NCBI GenBank assembly: GCA_947474705.1
Contig: CANJJS010000002.1
Location: forward strand, 62,001-126,000
DNA: 64,000 nucleotides
Direction of reading: 5' to 3'
DNA from: Acetobacteraceae bacterium
Lineage (GTDB): Bacteria > Pseudomonadota > Alphaproteobacteria > Acetobacterales > Acetobacteraceae
Shown: in pieces, positions 7,167 through 15,078 of the stretch
How positions within the stretch are numbered: position 1 is the stretch's first letter
How the letters are laid out: each line of letters starts with the position of its first letter
The notes under the pieces: generated by a model
Databases searched by the model: none
The model's input: the letters and a program-made list of their open reading frames with translations, nothing else
What the model was told of the DNA's origin: nothing
Translations under genes and position numbers: made by a program

Positions 7167-8444
7167 ATGTCCTGGGATGACGCCCGTGCGCGCGCGGCCC
7201 TGCGCCAGATGTTCGACGCCGCGGTGGCCTCGGCCGATCCGCGCCGGGTGCTGGCGGCGCATTTGCCGCCGAAACCAACGAAAGGGCGCTGCGTCGTGGT
7301 GGGCGGCGGCAAATCGGCGGCTGTCATGGCGGCGGCGCTGGAAGCCGCCTGGCCCGATGTCGCGCTGGAAGGCACCGTCGTCACCCGCTATGGCCACGCC
7401 GTCCCGACAAACCGCATCGAGGTGATCGAGGCCTCGCATCCCGTGCCGGACGCCAACAGCCAGCGCGGCGCGATGCGCCTGCTGGAACGCGTCCATGGGC
7501 TGACCGGAGACGATCTTGTCATCGCGTTGATGTCGGGCGGAGCGTCGGCGTTGCTCGCGGCGCCCGCGCCGGGCCTGACGCTGGACGACAAGCAGGCGAT
7601 CAACCGGGCGCTGCTGGCCAGCGGCGCGAACATCGGGGAGATGAACGCGGTCCGGAAACATCTGTCGGCGATCAAAGGCGGGCGGCTGGCCGCGGCGGCG
7701 GCGCCCGCGCGGGTCGTGACGCTGGCCATCAGCGACGTGCCGGGCGACGACCCCGCCGTCATCGGGTCCGGGCCGACGGTGCCCGATCCCACGACCTTCG
7801 CGGACGCGCGCGCGCTGCTCGCGCGGTACGGCATAACCTCCTCCCCCGCGATCGCCGCGCGGCTGAACCAGGACGCGGATGAAACGCCGAAGTCCGGCGA
7901 TCTGCCGCACAGCGCATTCCACACGATCGCCACCCCTTTGATGGCGCTCCGCGCCGCCGCGGACGCGGCCCGCTCCCTGGGCCTCACTCCCGTCATCCTT
8001 GGCGACGCGCTGGAGGGCGAAGCCAAGGAAATGGGCGCCGTCATGGCCGGCATCGCGCGGTCCCTCCGCGCCCATGGCCACCCCGCCGCCGCGCCCGCCG
8101 TATTGCTCTCCGGCGGCGAAACGACCGTGACACTCGGCGCCAACGCGACGGGACGCGGCGGGCGCAACACCGCGTTCCTGCTCGGCCTGGCGGTCGCGCT
8201 TGGCGGTCTGCCCGGAGTCTGGGCCATCGCGGGCGACACCGACGGGATCGACGGGATGGACGACATCGCCGGCGCGATCCTGACGCCCGACACGCGGGCC
8301 CGCGCGCTCGCCAAAGGCATCGACGCGCGGACCGCGCTGGCGGCGCACGACAGCCACGGCTTCTTCGACGCGATCGGCGACGCGCTGCGCACCGGTCCCA
8401 CCCTGACCAACGTCAACGATTTCCGCGCGATCCTGATCGCCTAG
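7167..8444 (+). CDS. glycerate 2-kinase (GckA/TtuD, MOFRL family)
   Basis: The 425-residue protein would phosphorylate D-glycerate to 2-phosphoglycerate with ATP. The N-terminal domain carries RCVVVGGGKSAAVMAAALE, EASHPVPDANS, VIALMSGGASALLAAPAPG and ISDVPGDDPAVIGSGPTVPD. The C-terminal MOFRL domain shows LLSGGETTVTLG, GRGGRNTAFLLGLAVAL and AGDTDGIDGMDDIAGA. The ATG at 7167 is preferred (GGAGAG 8 bp upstream); a GTG at 7158 is in frame. It is followed after 8 bp by pyruvate kinase, so the two form a short glycerate to phosphoenolpyruvate-side to pyruvate operon, probably fed by glyoxylate/tartronate metabolism. Confidence 0.93.
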   Translation: MSWDDARARAALRQMFDAAVASADPRRVLAAHLPPKPTKGRCVVVGGGKSAAVMAAALEAAWPDVALEGTVVTRYGHAVPTNRIEVIEASHPVPDANSQRGAMRLLERVHGLTGDDLVIALMSGGASALLAAPAPGLTLDDKQAINRALLASGANIGEMNAVRKHLSAIKGGRLAAAAAPARVVTLAISDVPGDDPAVIGSGPTVPDPTTFADARALLARYGITSSPAIAARLNQDADETPKSGDLPHSAFHTIATPLMALRAAADAARSLGLTPVILGDALEGEAKEMGAVMAGIARSLRAHGHPAAAPAVLLSGGETTVTLGANATGRGGRNTAFLLGLAVALGGLPGVWAIAGDTDGIDGMDDIAGAILTPDTRARALAKGIDARTALAAHDSHGFFDAIGDALRTGPTLTNVNDFRAILIA

Positions 8445-8452
8445 GAGCCTCC

Positions 8453-9886
8453 ATGGCCATCCGCCCCAAACTGCGCCGCCGCCGCCGCACGAAAATCATC
8501 GCCACCCTCGGCCCCGCGAGCGGCACGCCCGAGATTCTCGCCCGCCTGTTCCAGGCCGGCGCCGATGTCTTCCGGCTGAATTTTTCCCATGGCACGCACG
8601 AGGACCACGCGAAGCGCTTCGCCATGATCCGCGAGATGGAGGAAAAATTCGACCGGCCCATCGGCATCCTCGCCGATGTGCAGGGTCCGAAACTGCGGGT
8701 GGGACGTTTTTCCGGGGGGCGCGCGCATCTGCAAACGGGCCGGCCCTTCCGTCTGGACCTGTCCGCCGCGCCCGGAGATTCCAACCGGGTTAACCTGCCG
8801 CATCCGGAAATCGTCGAGGCCGCGACGATCGGCGCCACGCTGCTGATCGACGACGGCAAGCTGCGCCTGCGCGTCGTCCATAAGCGCGCCGACGCGCTGG
8901 AAACCGAGATCGTCGTCGGCGGTCCCATCTCCGACAACAAAGGCGTCAATGTCCCCGATGTCGTTTTGCCGATCCCCGCGCTGACCGCGAAAGACCGGCT
9001 CGACCTGGCCTTCGCGCTGGACCACGGCGTCAACTATGTGGGGCTGTCCTTCGTGCAGCGGCCCGAGGATGTCGTGGAAGCAAGGGAACTGATCGACGGG
9101 CGCGCCTGGACCATGGTGAAGCTGGAAAAGCCGCAGGCCCTGGACAATCTGGACGCGATCATGGCGTTGACGGATTGCGTCATGGTTGCTCGCGGCGATC
9201 TGGGCGTCGAACTGCCGCCGGAGGAAGTGCCGCTCGCGCAAAAACGCATCGTCCGGCTGGCCCGCCAACTGGGGAAGCCAGTGGTGGTGGCGACGCAGAT
9301 GCTGGAAAGCATGATCTCCGCGCCCGCGCCGACCCGCGCCGAGGCCTCCGACGTCGCCACCGCCGTGTTCGACGGCGCCGACGCGGTGATGCTGTCGGGG
9401 GAGACCGCCGCCGGTCAGTATCCCTACGAGGCGGTGAACATCATGGATCGCATCGTCGCCCGGGTGGAGCAGGACGCGGGCTGGCGGGCGATGATCGATT
9501 CGTCGCGCGGCGCACCGGAACACTCGGCCGCGGGGGCGATCGCGTCGGCGGCCGGGCATGTCGTGCACACGATCGGAGGGAAAGCGATCGTCGCCTTCAC
9601 CGCGTCCGGCAGTACCGCGCTGCGGGTGGCGCGGGAACGGCCGGACTCGCCGATCATTGGGCTGACGCCGCTTGTCGATACCGCGCGGCGCATGGCCGTT
9701 GTTTGGGGCGTGCACGCGGTCGTGGTGGCGGAAGTACACTCGATGGGCGAAGCGGTGACCCGGGCGGCCCGCGCGGCGCTGAGCGAGGGCTTCGCGGCCC
9801 GTGGCGAGGAAATCGTCGTGACAGCGGGTGTGCCGTTCGGTCAGCCGGGCACGACGAACGCGTTGCGGGTGGCGACGGTGAAATAA
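8453..9886 (+). CDS. pyk: pyruvate kinase
   Basis: The 477-residue enzyme converts phosphoenolpyruvate and ADP to pyruvate and ATP, the last step of lower glycolysis. Its motifs are RRTKIIATLGPASG, FRLNFSHGTHEDHAKR, GILADVQGPKLRVG, MVKLEKPQALDNLD with the catalytic Lys, the metal/phosphate loop MVARGDLGVELPPEEVP, VVVATQMLESMISAPAPTRAE, and the C-terminal domain ending KIVA-like FTASGSTALRVARERP. TAGGAGCCTCC between the upstream stop and this ATG supplies the ribosome site, so it is probably cotranscribed with glycerate kinase. Length is normal for the family. Confidence 0.96.
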   Translation: MAIRPKLRRRRRTKIIATLGPASGTPEILARLFQAGADVFRLNFSHGTHEDHAKRFAMIREMEEKFDRPIGILADVQGPKLRVGRFSGGRAHLQTGRPFRLDLSAAPGDSNRVNLPHPEIVEAATIGATLLIDDGKLRLRVVHKRADALETEIVVGGPISDNKGVNVPDVVLPIPALTAKDRLDLAFALDHGVNYVGLSFVQRPEDVVEARELIDGRAWTMVKLEKPQALDNLDAIMALTDCVMVARGDLGVELPPEEVPLAQKRIVRLARQLGKPVVVATQMLESMISAPAPTRAEASDVATAVFDGADAVMLSGETAAGQYPYEAVNIMDRIVARVEQDAGWRAMIDSSRGAPEHSAAGAIASAAGHVVHTIGGKAIVAFTASGSTALRVARERPDSPIIGLTPLVDTARRMAVVWGVHAVVVAEVHSMGEAVTRAARAALSEGFAARGEEIVVTAGVPFGQPGTTNALRVATVK

Positions 9887-9914
9887 AACACGCCGGCCGC
9901 GACCGTTTCGGGAC

Positions 9915-10018
9915 CTGGAAAGGGCAAGCGCCATTGGGCCGGATCCACGACGAAGCATGCCCTTTCCCGGGATGCCGCGCCGCGTCCGGTGGCCCGTTCG
10001 ACCCGGCCCCGGACGCGA
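9915..10018. other. intergenic region with two hairpins
   Basis: The gap after pyk (9887-10093) holds two inverted repeats: GGAAAGGGCA near 9916-9925 with TGCCCTTTCC near 9958-9967 (long loop), and CGCGTCCGG near 9980 with CCGGACGCG near 10010. Either could help end pyk transcription or that of the convergent DUF6362 gene. No T tract follows. I see no gene here. Confidence 0.4.
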
Positions 10019-10093
10019 CGGCGAGGGTCCGAGAAGTCGTTCGACCGGGGAGGCCTGGTCACGCCGGGCGGCACCGGCGGGTGCGAGAACACA

Positions 10094-10531
10094 TCAGCCG
10101 GGCCGCGCCAATGCCGCCACGATGAACGCGACCCCCTGCGCGTGCCACCGCTGCACCGCTTTATGGTCGGCCCCCAGCACCGTACCCAGCCGACGCCAAG
10201 TGAACAAATGCCGGTCGGTGACAGGGTGCACCAGGCTACGAGCGCCAACCACCCGCCGCAGCACGTACCGGTCCTCGGGGATGTGGGAGAGCCATGCCAG
10301 GGCCTCGTCCATCCGGTCGATCTTGGCGGAGGAGGGCACCGCGGGTTTCACCGGCGCTTTTTCCCATCCATAGGCTTCGAGCGCCGAGCGGACGATATCC
10401 AGCGACGAGGTGCGCAGGCGTGTCGACCAGCCGGTTCCCGGCAGCGCCAGGAGGGTCGCGCCCGCTTCCTCGAGCCGGTAGATCGCGTAATCCGCGTCGA
10501 TTGGCCCGTCGTATTCGCCGCGCGCTCTCAT
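10094..10531 (-). CDS. DUF6362-like protein with C-terminal HTH
   Basis: The 145-residue protein resembles the DUF6362 family seen in alphaproteobacterial genomes and prophages. The N-terminus has YAIYRLEEAGATLLALP and GWSTRLRTSSLDIVRSALEAYGW. The middle has RMDEALAWLSHIPEDRYVLRRVVGAR. The C-terminus, DRHLFTWRRLGTVLGADHKAVQRWHAQGV, looks like a helix-turn-helix (ADHKAVQRW as turn plus recognition helix). Its ATG overlaps the stop of the upstream HTH gene as ATGA, implying translational coupling. The family function is unknown; phage terminase-small-subunit-like or regulator roles have been suggested by context only. It is convergent with pyk. Confidence 0.75.
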   Translation of the reverse strand: MRARGEYDGPIDADYAIYRLEEAGATLLALPGTGWSTRLRTSSLDIVRSALEAYGWEKAPVKPAVPSSAKIDRMDEALAWLSHIPEDRYVLRRVVGARSLVHPVTDRHLFTWRRLGTVLGADHKAVQRWHAQGVAFIVAALARPG

Positions 10532-10818
10532 CGCACGGGCGCCGGGATGGGGTATGGCATGCCTTCGAGCGACGTGCCCGCGATGATGGCCCCCCAGGTG
10601 TCACGATGGCCGGCGGGTAAGGCGGGGCGTTCCGGGTCCTCGGGTGGCGGTTCGTGATCGGGCGGGGGCAGCCGGGCGCCGACCCGGCGGCCGCGTTCGA
10701 TGGCGGTCCAGCGTGTCACGCCGATGGCTTCCGCGATCGCATCCCACGAGGCGCTTTCCGCGCGCATTCGTTTGATCTTCAGGTCCTGGGCTTCGGTCCA
10801 CTCGATCCGTTTGGGCAT
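10528..10818 (-). CDS. small HTH/Myb-like DNA-binding protein
   Basis: The 96-residue protein starts with a SANT/GcrA/AsnC-like module: IEWTEAQDLKIKRMRAESA then SWDAIAEAIGVTRWTAIERG, a clear helix-turn-helix, followed by a Pro-rich linker and a short tail. The ATG at 10818 is chosen because CGAGGGAGG lies just upstream; an in-frame GTG or ATG further up would add unconserved residues. It is translationally coupled (ATGA) to the DUF6362 gene. A shared operator half-site with the divergent XRE gene suggests joint control. A phage-derived regulator is plausible but not proven. Confidence 0.7.
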   Translation of the reverse strand: MPKRIEWTEAQDLKIKRMRAESASWDAIAEAIGVTRWTAIERGRRVGARLPPPDHEPPPEDPERPALPAGHRDTWGAIIAGTSLEGMPYPIPAPVR

Positions 10819-10857
10819 GGCGGCCTCCCTCGTTACGAACAAAACAGGAACAACGCG

Positions 10858-10886
10858 ACGTTAGTTCCGCCACATCGATATGTCAA
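10858..10886 (-). promoter_or_regulatory. predicted promoter and operator half-site for the HTH-DUF6362 operon
   Basis: Read on the minus strand, TTGACA (10886-10881) is followed after 17 bp by TAACGT (10863-10858), a good -35 with a weak -10. The -10 lies inside GAACTAACGTC (10867-10857), the same half-site that flanks the XRE gene start. A TATAAT hexamer slightly upstream is an alternative -10. Repression by the XRE protein is an inference from the shared site. Confidence 0.45.
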
Positions 10887-11074
10887 TTATAATAACACAT
10901 CGTCAGACAGACTATCGTATTCGCCCCGGTTCGCCGGGGCGGCGGCGTTCCGCGACGCGGCGCGCGGGGTCCGGAGGGAGTGGGTGGGTTGTTTGCTCGC
11001 GCGGGTGTTTGGCGATGGGTTCGCATCGCGGCGGCGCTGACGGGCGGGCGCGGGCGCGGAGCGAAAAAAAGCCC

Positions 11075-11108
11075 TGGAAACGTTAGTTCGGTTCAGATAT
11101 ACTAACGT
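11075..11108 (+). promoter_or_regulatory. XRE gene promoter overlapped by an inverted-repeat operator
   Basis: TGGAAA (11075-11080), a 17-bp spacer and TATACT (11098-11103) form a sigma70-like promoter 8-13 bp before the ATG at 11111. Transcription would therefore start at or next to the start codon (leaderless or nearly so). The inverted repeat ACGTTAGT (11080-11087) / ACTAACGT (11101-11108) covers the -35/spacer edge and the -10, as expected for autorepression. The same sequence recurs as a half-site at 10857-10867. Confidence 0.55.
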
Positions 11109-11110
11109 CC

Positions 11111-11473
11111 ATGAGCAACCCGACCGAGATGGGCATCCGTATTCGCGATGTCAGAAGAGAACGCGGCTGGACCCAGGACCAACTGGCGCTGGCTGTTGGC
11201 GTGTCCCGTAGCGCGGTGGCGCAGTGGGAAACCGGGCGCGCCGGACAGGTCACGACCAACCTCACCCGCATCGCGGAAGCCATGGAGGTCGGCGTCGAGT
11301 ACCTGATGTATGGCGACGACAAGCGCGCGCCCGCCGAAGCGCGGATGGGCGACGAGTTGGCGCTGTTACGGCTCTATCGGGAATGTTCCGGCGAGGATCG
11401 GCAGTGGCTGTTACGCACTGCCCGCCGCCTGGCCGCGGTATCGCGGCGCGAAGCGGACGACGCGGAGGGCTGA
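11111..11473 (+). CDS. XRE-family transcriptional repressor
   Basis: The 120-residue protein has an N-terminal HTH_3 domain: GIRIRDVRRERGWTQDQLALAVGVSRSAVAQWETG, then TRIAEAMEVGVEYLMYGDD, the usual cI/Cro-type five-helix fold. The C-terminal part, ELALLRLYRECSGEDRQWLLRTARRLA, is a short helical oligomerisation-like tail. No peptidase domain is present, so control by RecA-type cleavage is unlikely. No Shine-Dalgarno is visible and the -10 abuts the start codon, suggesting leaderless translation. It is divergent from the HTH-DUF6362 pair with which it shares half-sites, resembling a phage immunity region remnant. Confidence 0.88.
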   Translation: MSNPTEMGIRIRDVRRERGWTQDQLALAVGVSRSAVAQWETGRAGQVTTNLTRIAEAMEVGVEYLMYGDDKRAPAEARMGDELALLRLYRECSGEDRQWLLRTARRLAAVSRREADDAEG

Positions 11474-11695
11474 TCCGCCACCGGCACGGGCCGGGAGGCG
11501 TGGGAACGCGGCGATCGCGCCGGCCGTCCGCGAGGATGGCGGTTCGCGGGCGTTGGCGGCGATGACATCGAATTAATCCGCGATTTGCGATTCGTGGACT
11601 CGATTGAGACTCAGAACGTATTATATTAATGGTCTGGAAATACCTCCCGACGCGGGAGGCCGCCGCATGGCGGCCAGGTCAAAGGGATCGTCATC

Positions 11696-12310
11696 ATGTC
11701 GTCTCAGTCGTCGTTTACCCTCCGTGCCGCGGCTTTGGCATCGGCTCTGGCCGTGGGGGCCTGCGCGGTCGCGCCCCCCAGTGGCCCTCGGGTCATGGCG
11801 TTACCTGGCGCCGGTAAGGATTTCGGGACATTTCAAAATGAGGACGCGATGTGCCGGCAGTTCGCTTACGAGCGGAATGGCGGCGCGGCGGGCGCGCAGT
11901 CGGCCACGAACAACGCGGCCGGAACGGCGCTTTTGGGTACCGCGATTGGCGCGGGACTCGGGATGGCGCTTGGCTCGCTCAGCGGGCAGGCCGGGGCGGG
12001 CGCGGCGATCGGTGGCACGATGGGGGCCCTGACGGGCGGGTCGGCGGCGATCGGCGGGGCGCAGCGCGCGGGCGCGGATCTGCAACAGGAGTATGACGCG
12101 AGTTATACGCAGTGCATGTATTCGCATGGGAATTCGGTGCAGAATCCGCCCGGGGGTTACAGGCCGGGCGCCCAGGGGCCAGGGGGATACGGACCTGGGG
12201 GTTATGGACCTGGGGGGTATGGAGCGGTGGCGTATTATGGCGGCCCGGCGGTGATCGTCGGGACCGGGTGGGGATGGGGCCGGCGCCCGTACCATCGCCG
12301 GTGGCATTGA
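11696..12310 (+). CDS. glycine-zipper lipoprotein
   Basis: The 204-residue secreted protein has a signal peptide with lipobox (LASALAVGAC, lipidated Cys in GAC|AV). A short domain with FQNEDAMCRQFAYERNGG follows, then a hydrophobic glycine zipper (TALLGTAIGAGLGMALGSLSG continuing GAGAAIGGTMGALTGG) like those of outer-membrane Rick_17kDa-type proteins, then DLQQEYDASYTQCMYSHGN, and a low-complexity tail with three GPGGY units ending in Trp/Arg/His-rich sequence. It probably sits in the outer membrane inner leaflet. AAAGGGA precedes the ATG. The 222-bp gap upstream is AT-rich near 11570-11640 and likely holds the promoter. Function is unknown. Confidence 0.82.
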   Translation: MSSQSSFTLRAAALASALAVGACAVAPPSGPRVMALPGAGKDFGTFQNEDAMCRQFAYERNGGAAGAQSATNNAAGTALLGTAIGAGLGMALGSLSGQAGAGAAIGGTMGALTGGSAAIGGAQRAGADLQQEYDASYTQCMYSHGNSVQNPPGGYRPGAQGPGGYGPGGYGPGGYGAVAYYGGPAVIVGTGWGWGRRPYHRRWH

Positions 12311-12422
12311 TCGCGCCATTGGCCGCGCGGGGCCGTCCTTCGCGGGAAGGAGAACCTCGCGCGGCCATGCGGCGGGCTTTGTCGTCCCGCTCGCCGTCCG
12401 AGATGGAGCGTGGCGGCCCGGT

Positions 12423-12617
12423 TTAGCCGTTGGTGAGGCTGGTGCCGGTATTTTCGAACTTCGTCGAAAGATCGTTGGCGATAAGATTAAAGCCCACGGC
12501 GAGAGTTCCGACGATCACACCCGCGATCAGCCCATATTCCAGGGCGGTAACGGCGCGCCGGTCGGTTTTCAGATTTAGCCAGTTTTTCACGACTTTGAGC
12601 ACGGTCCCCAACTCCAT
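12423..12617 (-). CDS. Flp/Fap-type pilin, orphan
   Basis: The 64-residue protein is a classic type IVb Flp pilin: a short basic leader (WLNLKTDRRA), then the processing/hydrophobic segment VTALEYGLIAGVIVGTLAVG with the conserved Glu-Tyr, and a short polar tail NLIANDLSTKFENTGTSL. TadV-type prepilin peptidase would cut before the hydrophobic stretch. No tad/cpa secretion genes occur in the window, so assembly would rely on a distant locus. No strong Shine-Dalgarno is visible. It is convergent with the lipoprotein gene and 166 bp downstream of the dehydrogenase. Confidence 0.9.
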   Translation of the reverse strand: MELGTVLKVVKNWLNLKTDRRAVTALEYGLIAGVIVGTLAVGFNLIANDLSTKFENTGTSLTNG

Positions 12618-12745
12618 TCGGTGATGAACAAGGAGGGGAATGCCACGAGTCGGATTTCAGTCCGGCTTCAACATCGGCGGTTCCTGGCGGCGATCCCGCC
12701 GGCGCGCGGTAACGGTTCTGAAAGCTTTGGCCGCGCGGGCGCGCG

Positions 12746-12771
12746 CCGTGGCCGGACAAACCCGGCCACGG
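12746..12771 (-). terminator. hairpin after the D-2-hydroxyacid dehydrogenase gene
   Basis: CCGTGGCCGG (12746-12755) and CCGGCCACGG (12762-12771) form a perfect 10-bp stem with a 6-base loop, starting 13 bp past the dehydrogenase stop on the minus strand. There is no T run. The same arms (CGTGGCCGG/CCGGCCACG) recur at 45651-45677, so it may be a member of a small dispersed hairpin family used at gene ends. Confidence 0.5.
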
Positions 12772-12783
12772 TCTCGTTCGCGT

Positions 12784-13830
12784 TTAGCTGTTGGGGCCGC
12801 GTTCCATGGAAACCGGCTGCCAGCGGCGCAGGTCGGATTTCATCAGAACGGCGGGGTTAACACAGCTCATTGGCCATTTGCCGTTCAGGACCAGTTGCAG
12901 TTCCCGCCCGACATGGCGTTTGCGCGCGGGATCGAAGCGCGAGGACGCCGAGGCCGTGTGCGCGGAGAGCGTGACATTCGGCATGCCGAGGATCGGGTTG
13001 TTGTTGCCCGGCGGCTCGATTTCCAGGACGTCGAGACCGGCATGCGCGATCCAGCCTTCCTGCAACGCCTTGATCAGGCCCGACTCCTGGACCGTCGGTC
13101 CGCGTCCCGTGTTGATGAAAATGGCGGTCTTTTTCATCTGCCGGAAATGCTTCTCCATCAACATGCCCTCGGCCTCCGGAGTCGCCGGGGCGTGCATGGA
13201 GACGAAATCGGACTGCGACAGCACTTCTTCGAGCGTCGAGGGCAGCACCCCGTGCTCGATCATCACGAGTTCCTCGATGTAGGGGTCGTACGCCATGACC
13301 CGCAGGCCGAAGGGTTTGGCGCGTTTCGCCACCGCGCGGGCGACGTGGCCGAAGGCGATCAGGCCGAGCGTCTGGCCCATCAGCCGAGGAATTTGCAGCA
13401 GGGCCGGACGGCCTTCGCGCCAGCGGCCCTCGCGCACCATGCGGTCTTGTTCCAGCGTGCGGCGATGCGCGGCGAGCAGCAGCATCATCGCGTGGTCCGC
13501 GACCTCGTCGATGAACGTATCGGGACAGTTGGTCACGGGGATGCCGCGCTCCGTCGCCGCTTTGACATCGACGCTGTCGACACCGACGGAACCGAGCACG
13601 ATCGCGCGGCATTTGGCCGGCAGCGAGTCGATGATCTTCTTCGAGATCGGAATGCCCTTCGCGTAGATGGCGTCGGCGTCCTGAGCGAATTTAATAAACC
13701 CGTCCTCGTCCGTCGGGCCTTCGACGATTTCGGCGTCGATGCCTTCCAGCGGTTCCATTTCGTAGTCGTATCCACCGCCCGCGACCGTGAAACTCGCCCC
13801 GGCCGGGGTCGCGATTTTGAATTTCGCCAT
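12784..13830 (-). CDS. D-2-hydroxyacid dehydrogenase (NAD-binding) family protein
   Basis: The 348-residue member of the D-isomer 2-hydroxyacid dehydrogenase family shows GSVGVDSVDVKAATERGIPV with the substrate-side region, NCPDTFIDEVADHAMMLLL, the nucleotide-binding fold starting LGLIAFGHVARAVAKRAKPFG, the catalytic Arg in FINTGRGPTVQE, the Glu in HAGLDVLEIEPPG and the His in VTLSAHTASAS. The usual GxGxxG reads GLIAFGHVAR, with Ala in the second glycine position, an unusual feature. The ATG at 13830 is only 12 bp after the upstream stop, with AAGGAG in the gap, so it is the last gene of the catabolic operon. It probably reduces or oxidises a 2-keto/2-hydroxy acid made by the enolase-family enzyme. 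Confidence 0.88.
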   Translation of the reverse strand: MAKFKIATPAGASFTVAGGGYDYEMEPLEGIDAEIVEGPTDEDGFIKFAQDADAIYAKGIPISKKIIDSLPAKCRAIVLGSVGVDSVDVKAATERGIPVTNCPDTFIDEVADHAMMLLLAAHRRTLEQDRMVREGRWREGRPALLQIPRLMGQTLGLIAFGHVARAVAKRAKPFGLRVMAYDPYIEELVMIEHGVLPSTLEEVLSQSDFVSMHAPATPEAEGMLMEKHFRQMKKTAIFINTGRGPTVQESGLIKALQEGWIAHAGLDVLEIEPPGNNNPILGMPNVTLSAHTASASSRFDPARKRHVGRELQLVLNGKWPMSCVNPAVLMKSDLRRWQPVSMERGPNS

Positions 13831-13842
13831 GCGCTTTCTCCT

Positions 13843-15018
13843 TCAGTTTTTCGGCGGACGGGCCCGCACCGCCGCCTCGTTCACATCTATCCCCCACCCG
13901 GGTCCCTTGGGCAGGATAAACTCGCCATTTTCGATCGTTGGCACGACCGTGTAGAACTCGTCGCGCCAGGGCGCGCTGTCGATGTCGATTTCCATGACGC
14001 GGAAATTCGGTGTCAGCGCGCTGAATGTCGCGCTGATCGCGCTGCACAGATGGCCGTAGAAGTTGTGCGGCGCGACATTGACCTCGTAGACATCGGCCAT
14101 GGCGGCGATTTTCAGGGATTCGTTCAGACCGTTCCAGATCACGTCGACGATGGCCACGTCCATGGCGTAATTGTCGAAAAACGGTTTGAATTCGCGTCGG
14201 CCGTGCAAGGTCTCGCAGGACGCGATCGGACAGGGCGCGCCGCGCTTGATCTCGGCCAGAGCGGGCGCGTCGTGGGTGTCGATTTCCAGCCAGGTCAGAT
14301 TGGCTTGCGCCACTGCCTCGGCGACACGTTTAAAACCGTCGGTCTTGAAGTTGAAGTTCAGGTCGAGGTGAATGCCCATCTCCGGGCCGATCGCGTCGCG
14401 AATGGCCATCAATTGCTTCGTCACGCCCATCGTCAGCTTGTTGTCCCAGTTCAGTTCGGGCCAGCCCACGTTGCGCCCGAAACCCGGAACATACGACGAC
14501 AGAGTCCCATCGGCCTCCGGCATGATGTTGGTCTTCAGCGCACGGAACCCAAGCTTTTTCACTTCCTCCGCGTGCCGCGCCAGGCCCTCGAAATCGCGCA
14601 GCGGAGTCACCCCCATCAACGCCGCGCTACGCACCCGGTACGTGCCGAAATGCGACCAATACACCGGAATCCGATCCCGGATCGGCCCACCGAACAAGGC
14701 ATAAACCGGGACCCCATAAGCCTTGCCGGTCACATCCAGCAGAGCATTCTCGATCGCCGCGATCGCCTGCTGATTCAACCCGCCCCGCGATTGCCGCGTC
14801 AGCACGTGCAAATGCTGCGTCACCTGCTCATACATCCGCGGATCGCGCCCGATCAGAACCGGCGATAACCCCCGTATGACATCGGACAAACCAACAGACC
14901 CAAAACTCTCATTAAACTCCGACCAGCCCACAATGCCGTCGTCGGTCGTCACCTTCAAAAAGGAAAACATCCGCCAACCGGCATCCGCCTGAAACGTCTC
15001 CACACCCACGATCTTCAT
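13843..15018 (-). CDS. enolase-superfamily (mandelate racemase/muconate lactonizing) enzyme
   Basis: The 391-residue TIM-barrel enzyme of the MR/MLE family would abstract the proton alpha to a carboxylate, usually dehydrating or racemising a sugar acid. Marks are MKIVGVETFQADAGWRMFSF, the N-terminal capping domain, GGLNQQAIAAIENALLDVTGK, metal ligands on successive strands in IHLDLNFNFKTDGF, LTWLEIDTHD and IASCETLHGRREF, and the acid-base His region APHNFYGHLCSAISA. The ATG at 15018 follows GGGGAGGGAAG. A 230-bp palindromic element lies just upstream, separating it from the MmgE/PrpD gene. The substrate is not assignable, but neighbours (hydratase, hydroxyacid dehydrogenase) point to a carboxylic-acid catabolic route. 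Confidence 0.9.
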   Translation of the reverse strand: MKIVGVETFQADAGWRMFSFLKVTTDDGIVGWSEFNESFGSVGLSDVIRGLSPVLIGRDPRMYEQVTQHLHVLTRQSRGGLNQQAIAAIENALLDVTGKAYGVPVYALFGGPIRDRIPVYWSHFGTYRVRSAALMGVTPLRDFEGLARHAEEVKKLGFRALKTNIMPEADGTLSSYVPGFGRNVGWPELNWDNKLTMGVTKQLMAIRDAIGPEMGIHLDLNFNFKTDGFKRVAEAVAQANLTWLEIDTHDAPALAEIKRGAPCPIASCETLHGRREFKPFFDNYAMDVAIVDVIWNGLNESLKIAAMADVYEVNVAPHNFYGHLCSAISATFSALTPNFRVMEIDIDSAPWRDEFYTVVPTIENGEFILPKGPGWGIDVNEAAVRARPPKN

Positions 15019-15078
15019 CGCGCTTCCCTCCCCGTCCGTTGTGCCACGATCGCATGGGCCTGACGCCCCGGCAAGGCG

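Noticed and set aside
10094-11473. Complete prophage
   Set aside because: Only regulator-like genes are present; no integrase, terminase, capsid or attachment-site repeats are visible on either side.
12640-14868. A 742-codon plus-strand frame opposite the dehydrogenase and MR/MLE genes
   Set aside because: Arg/His/Asp-rich shadow sequence without motifs, overlapping two well-supported genes.
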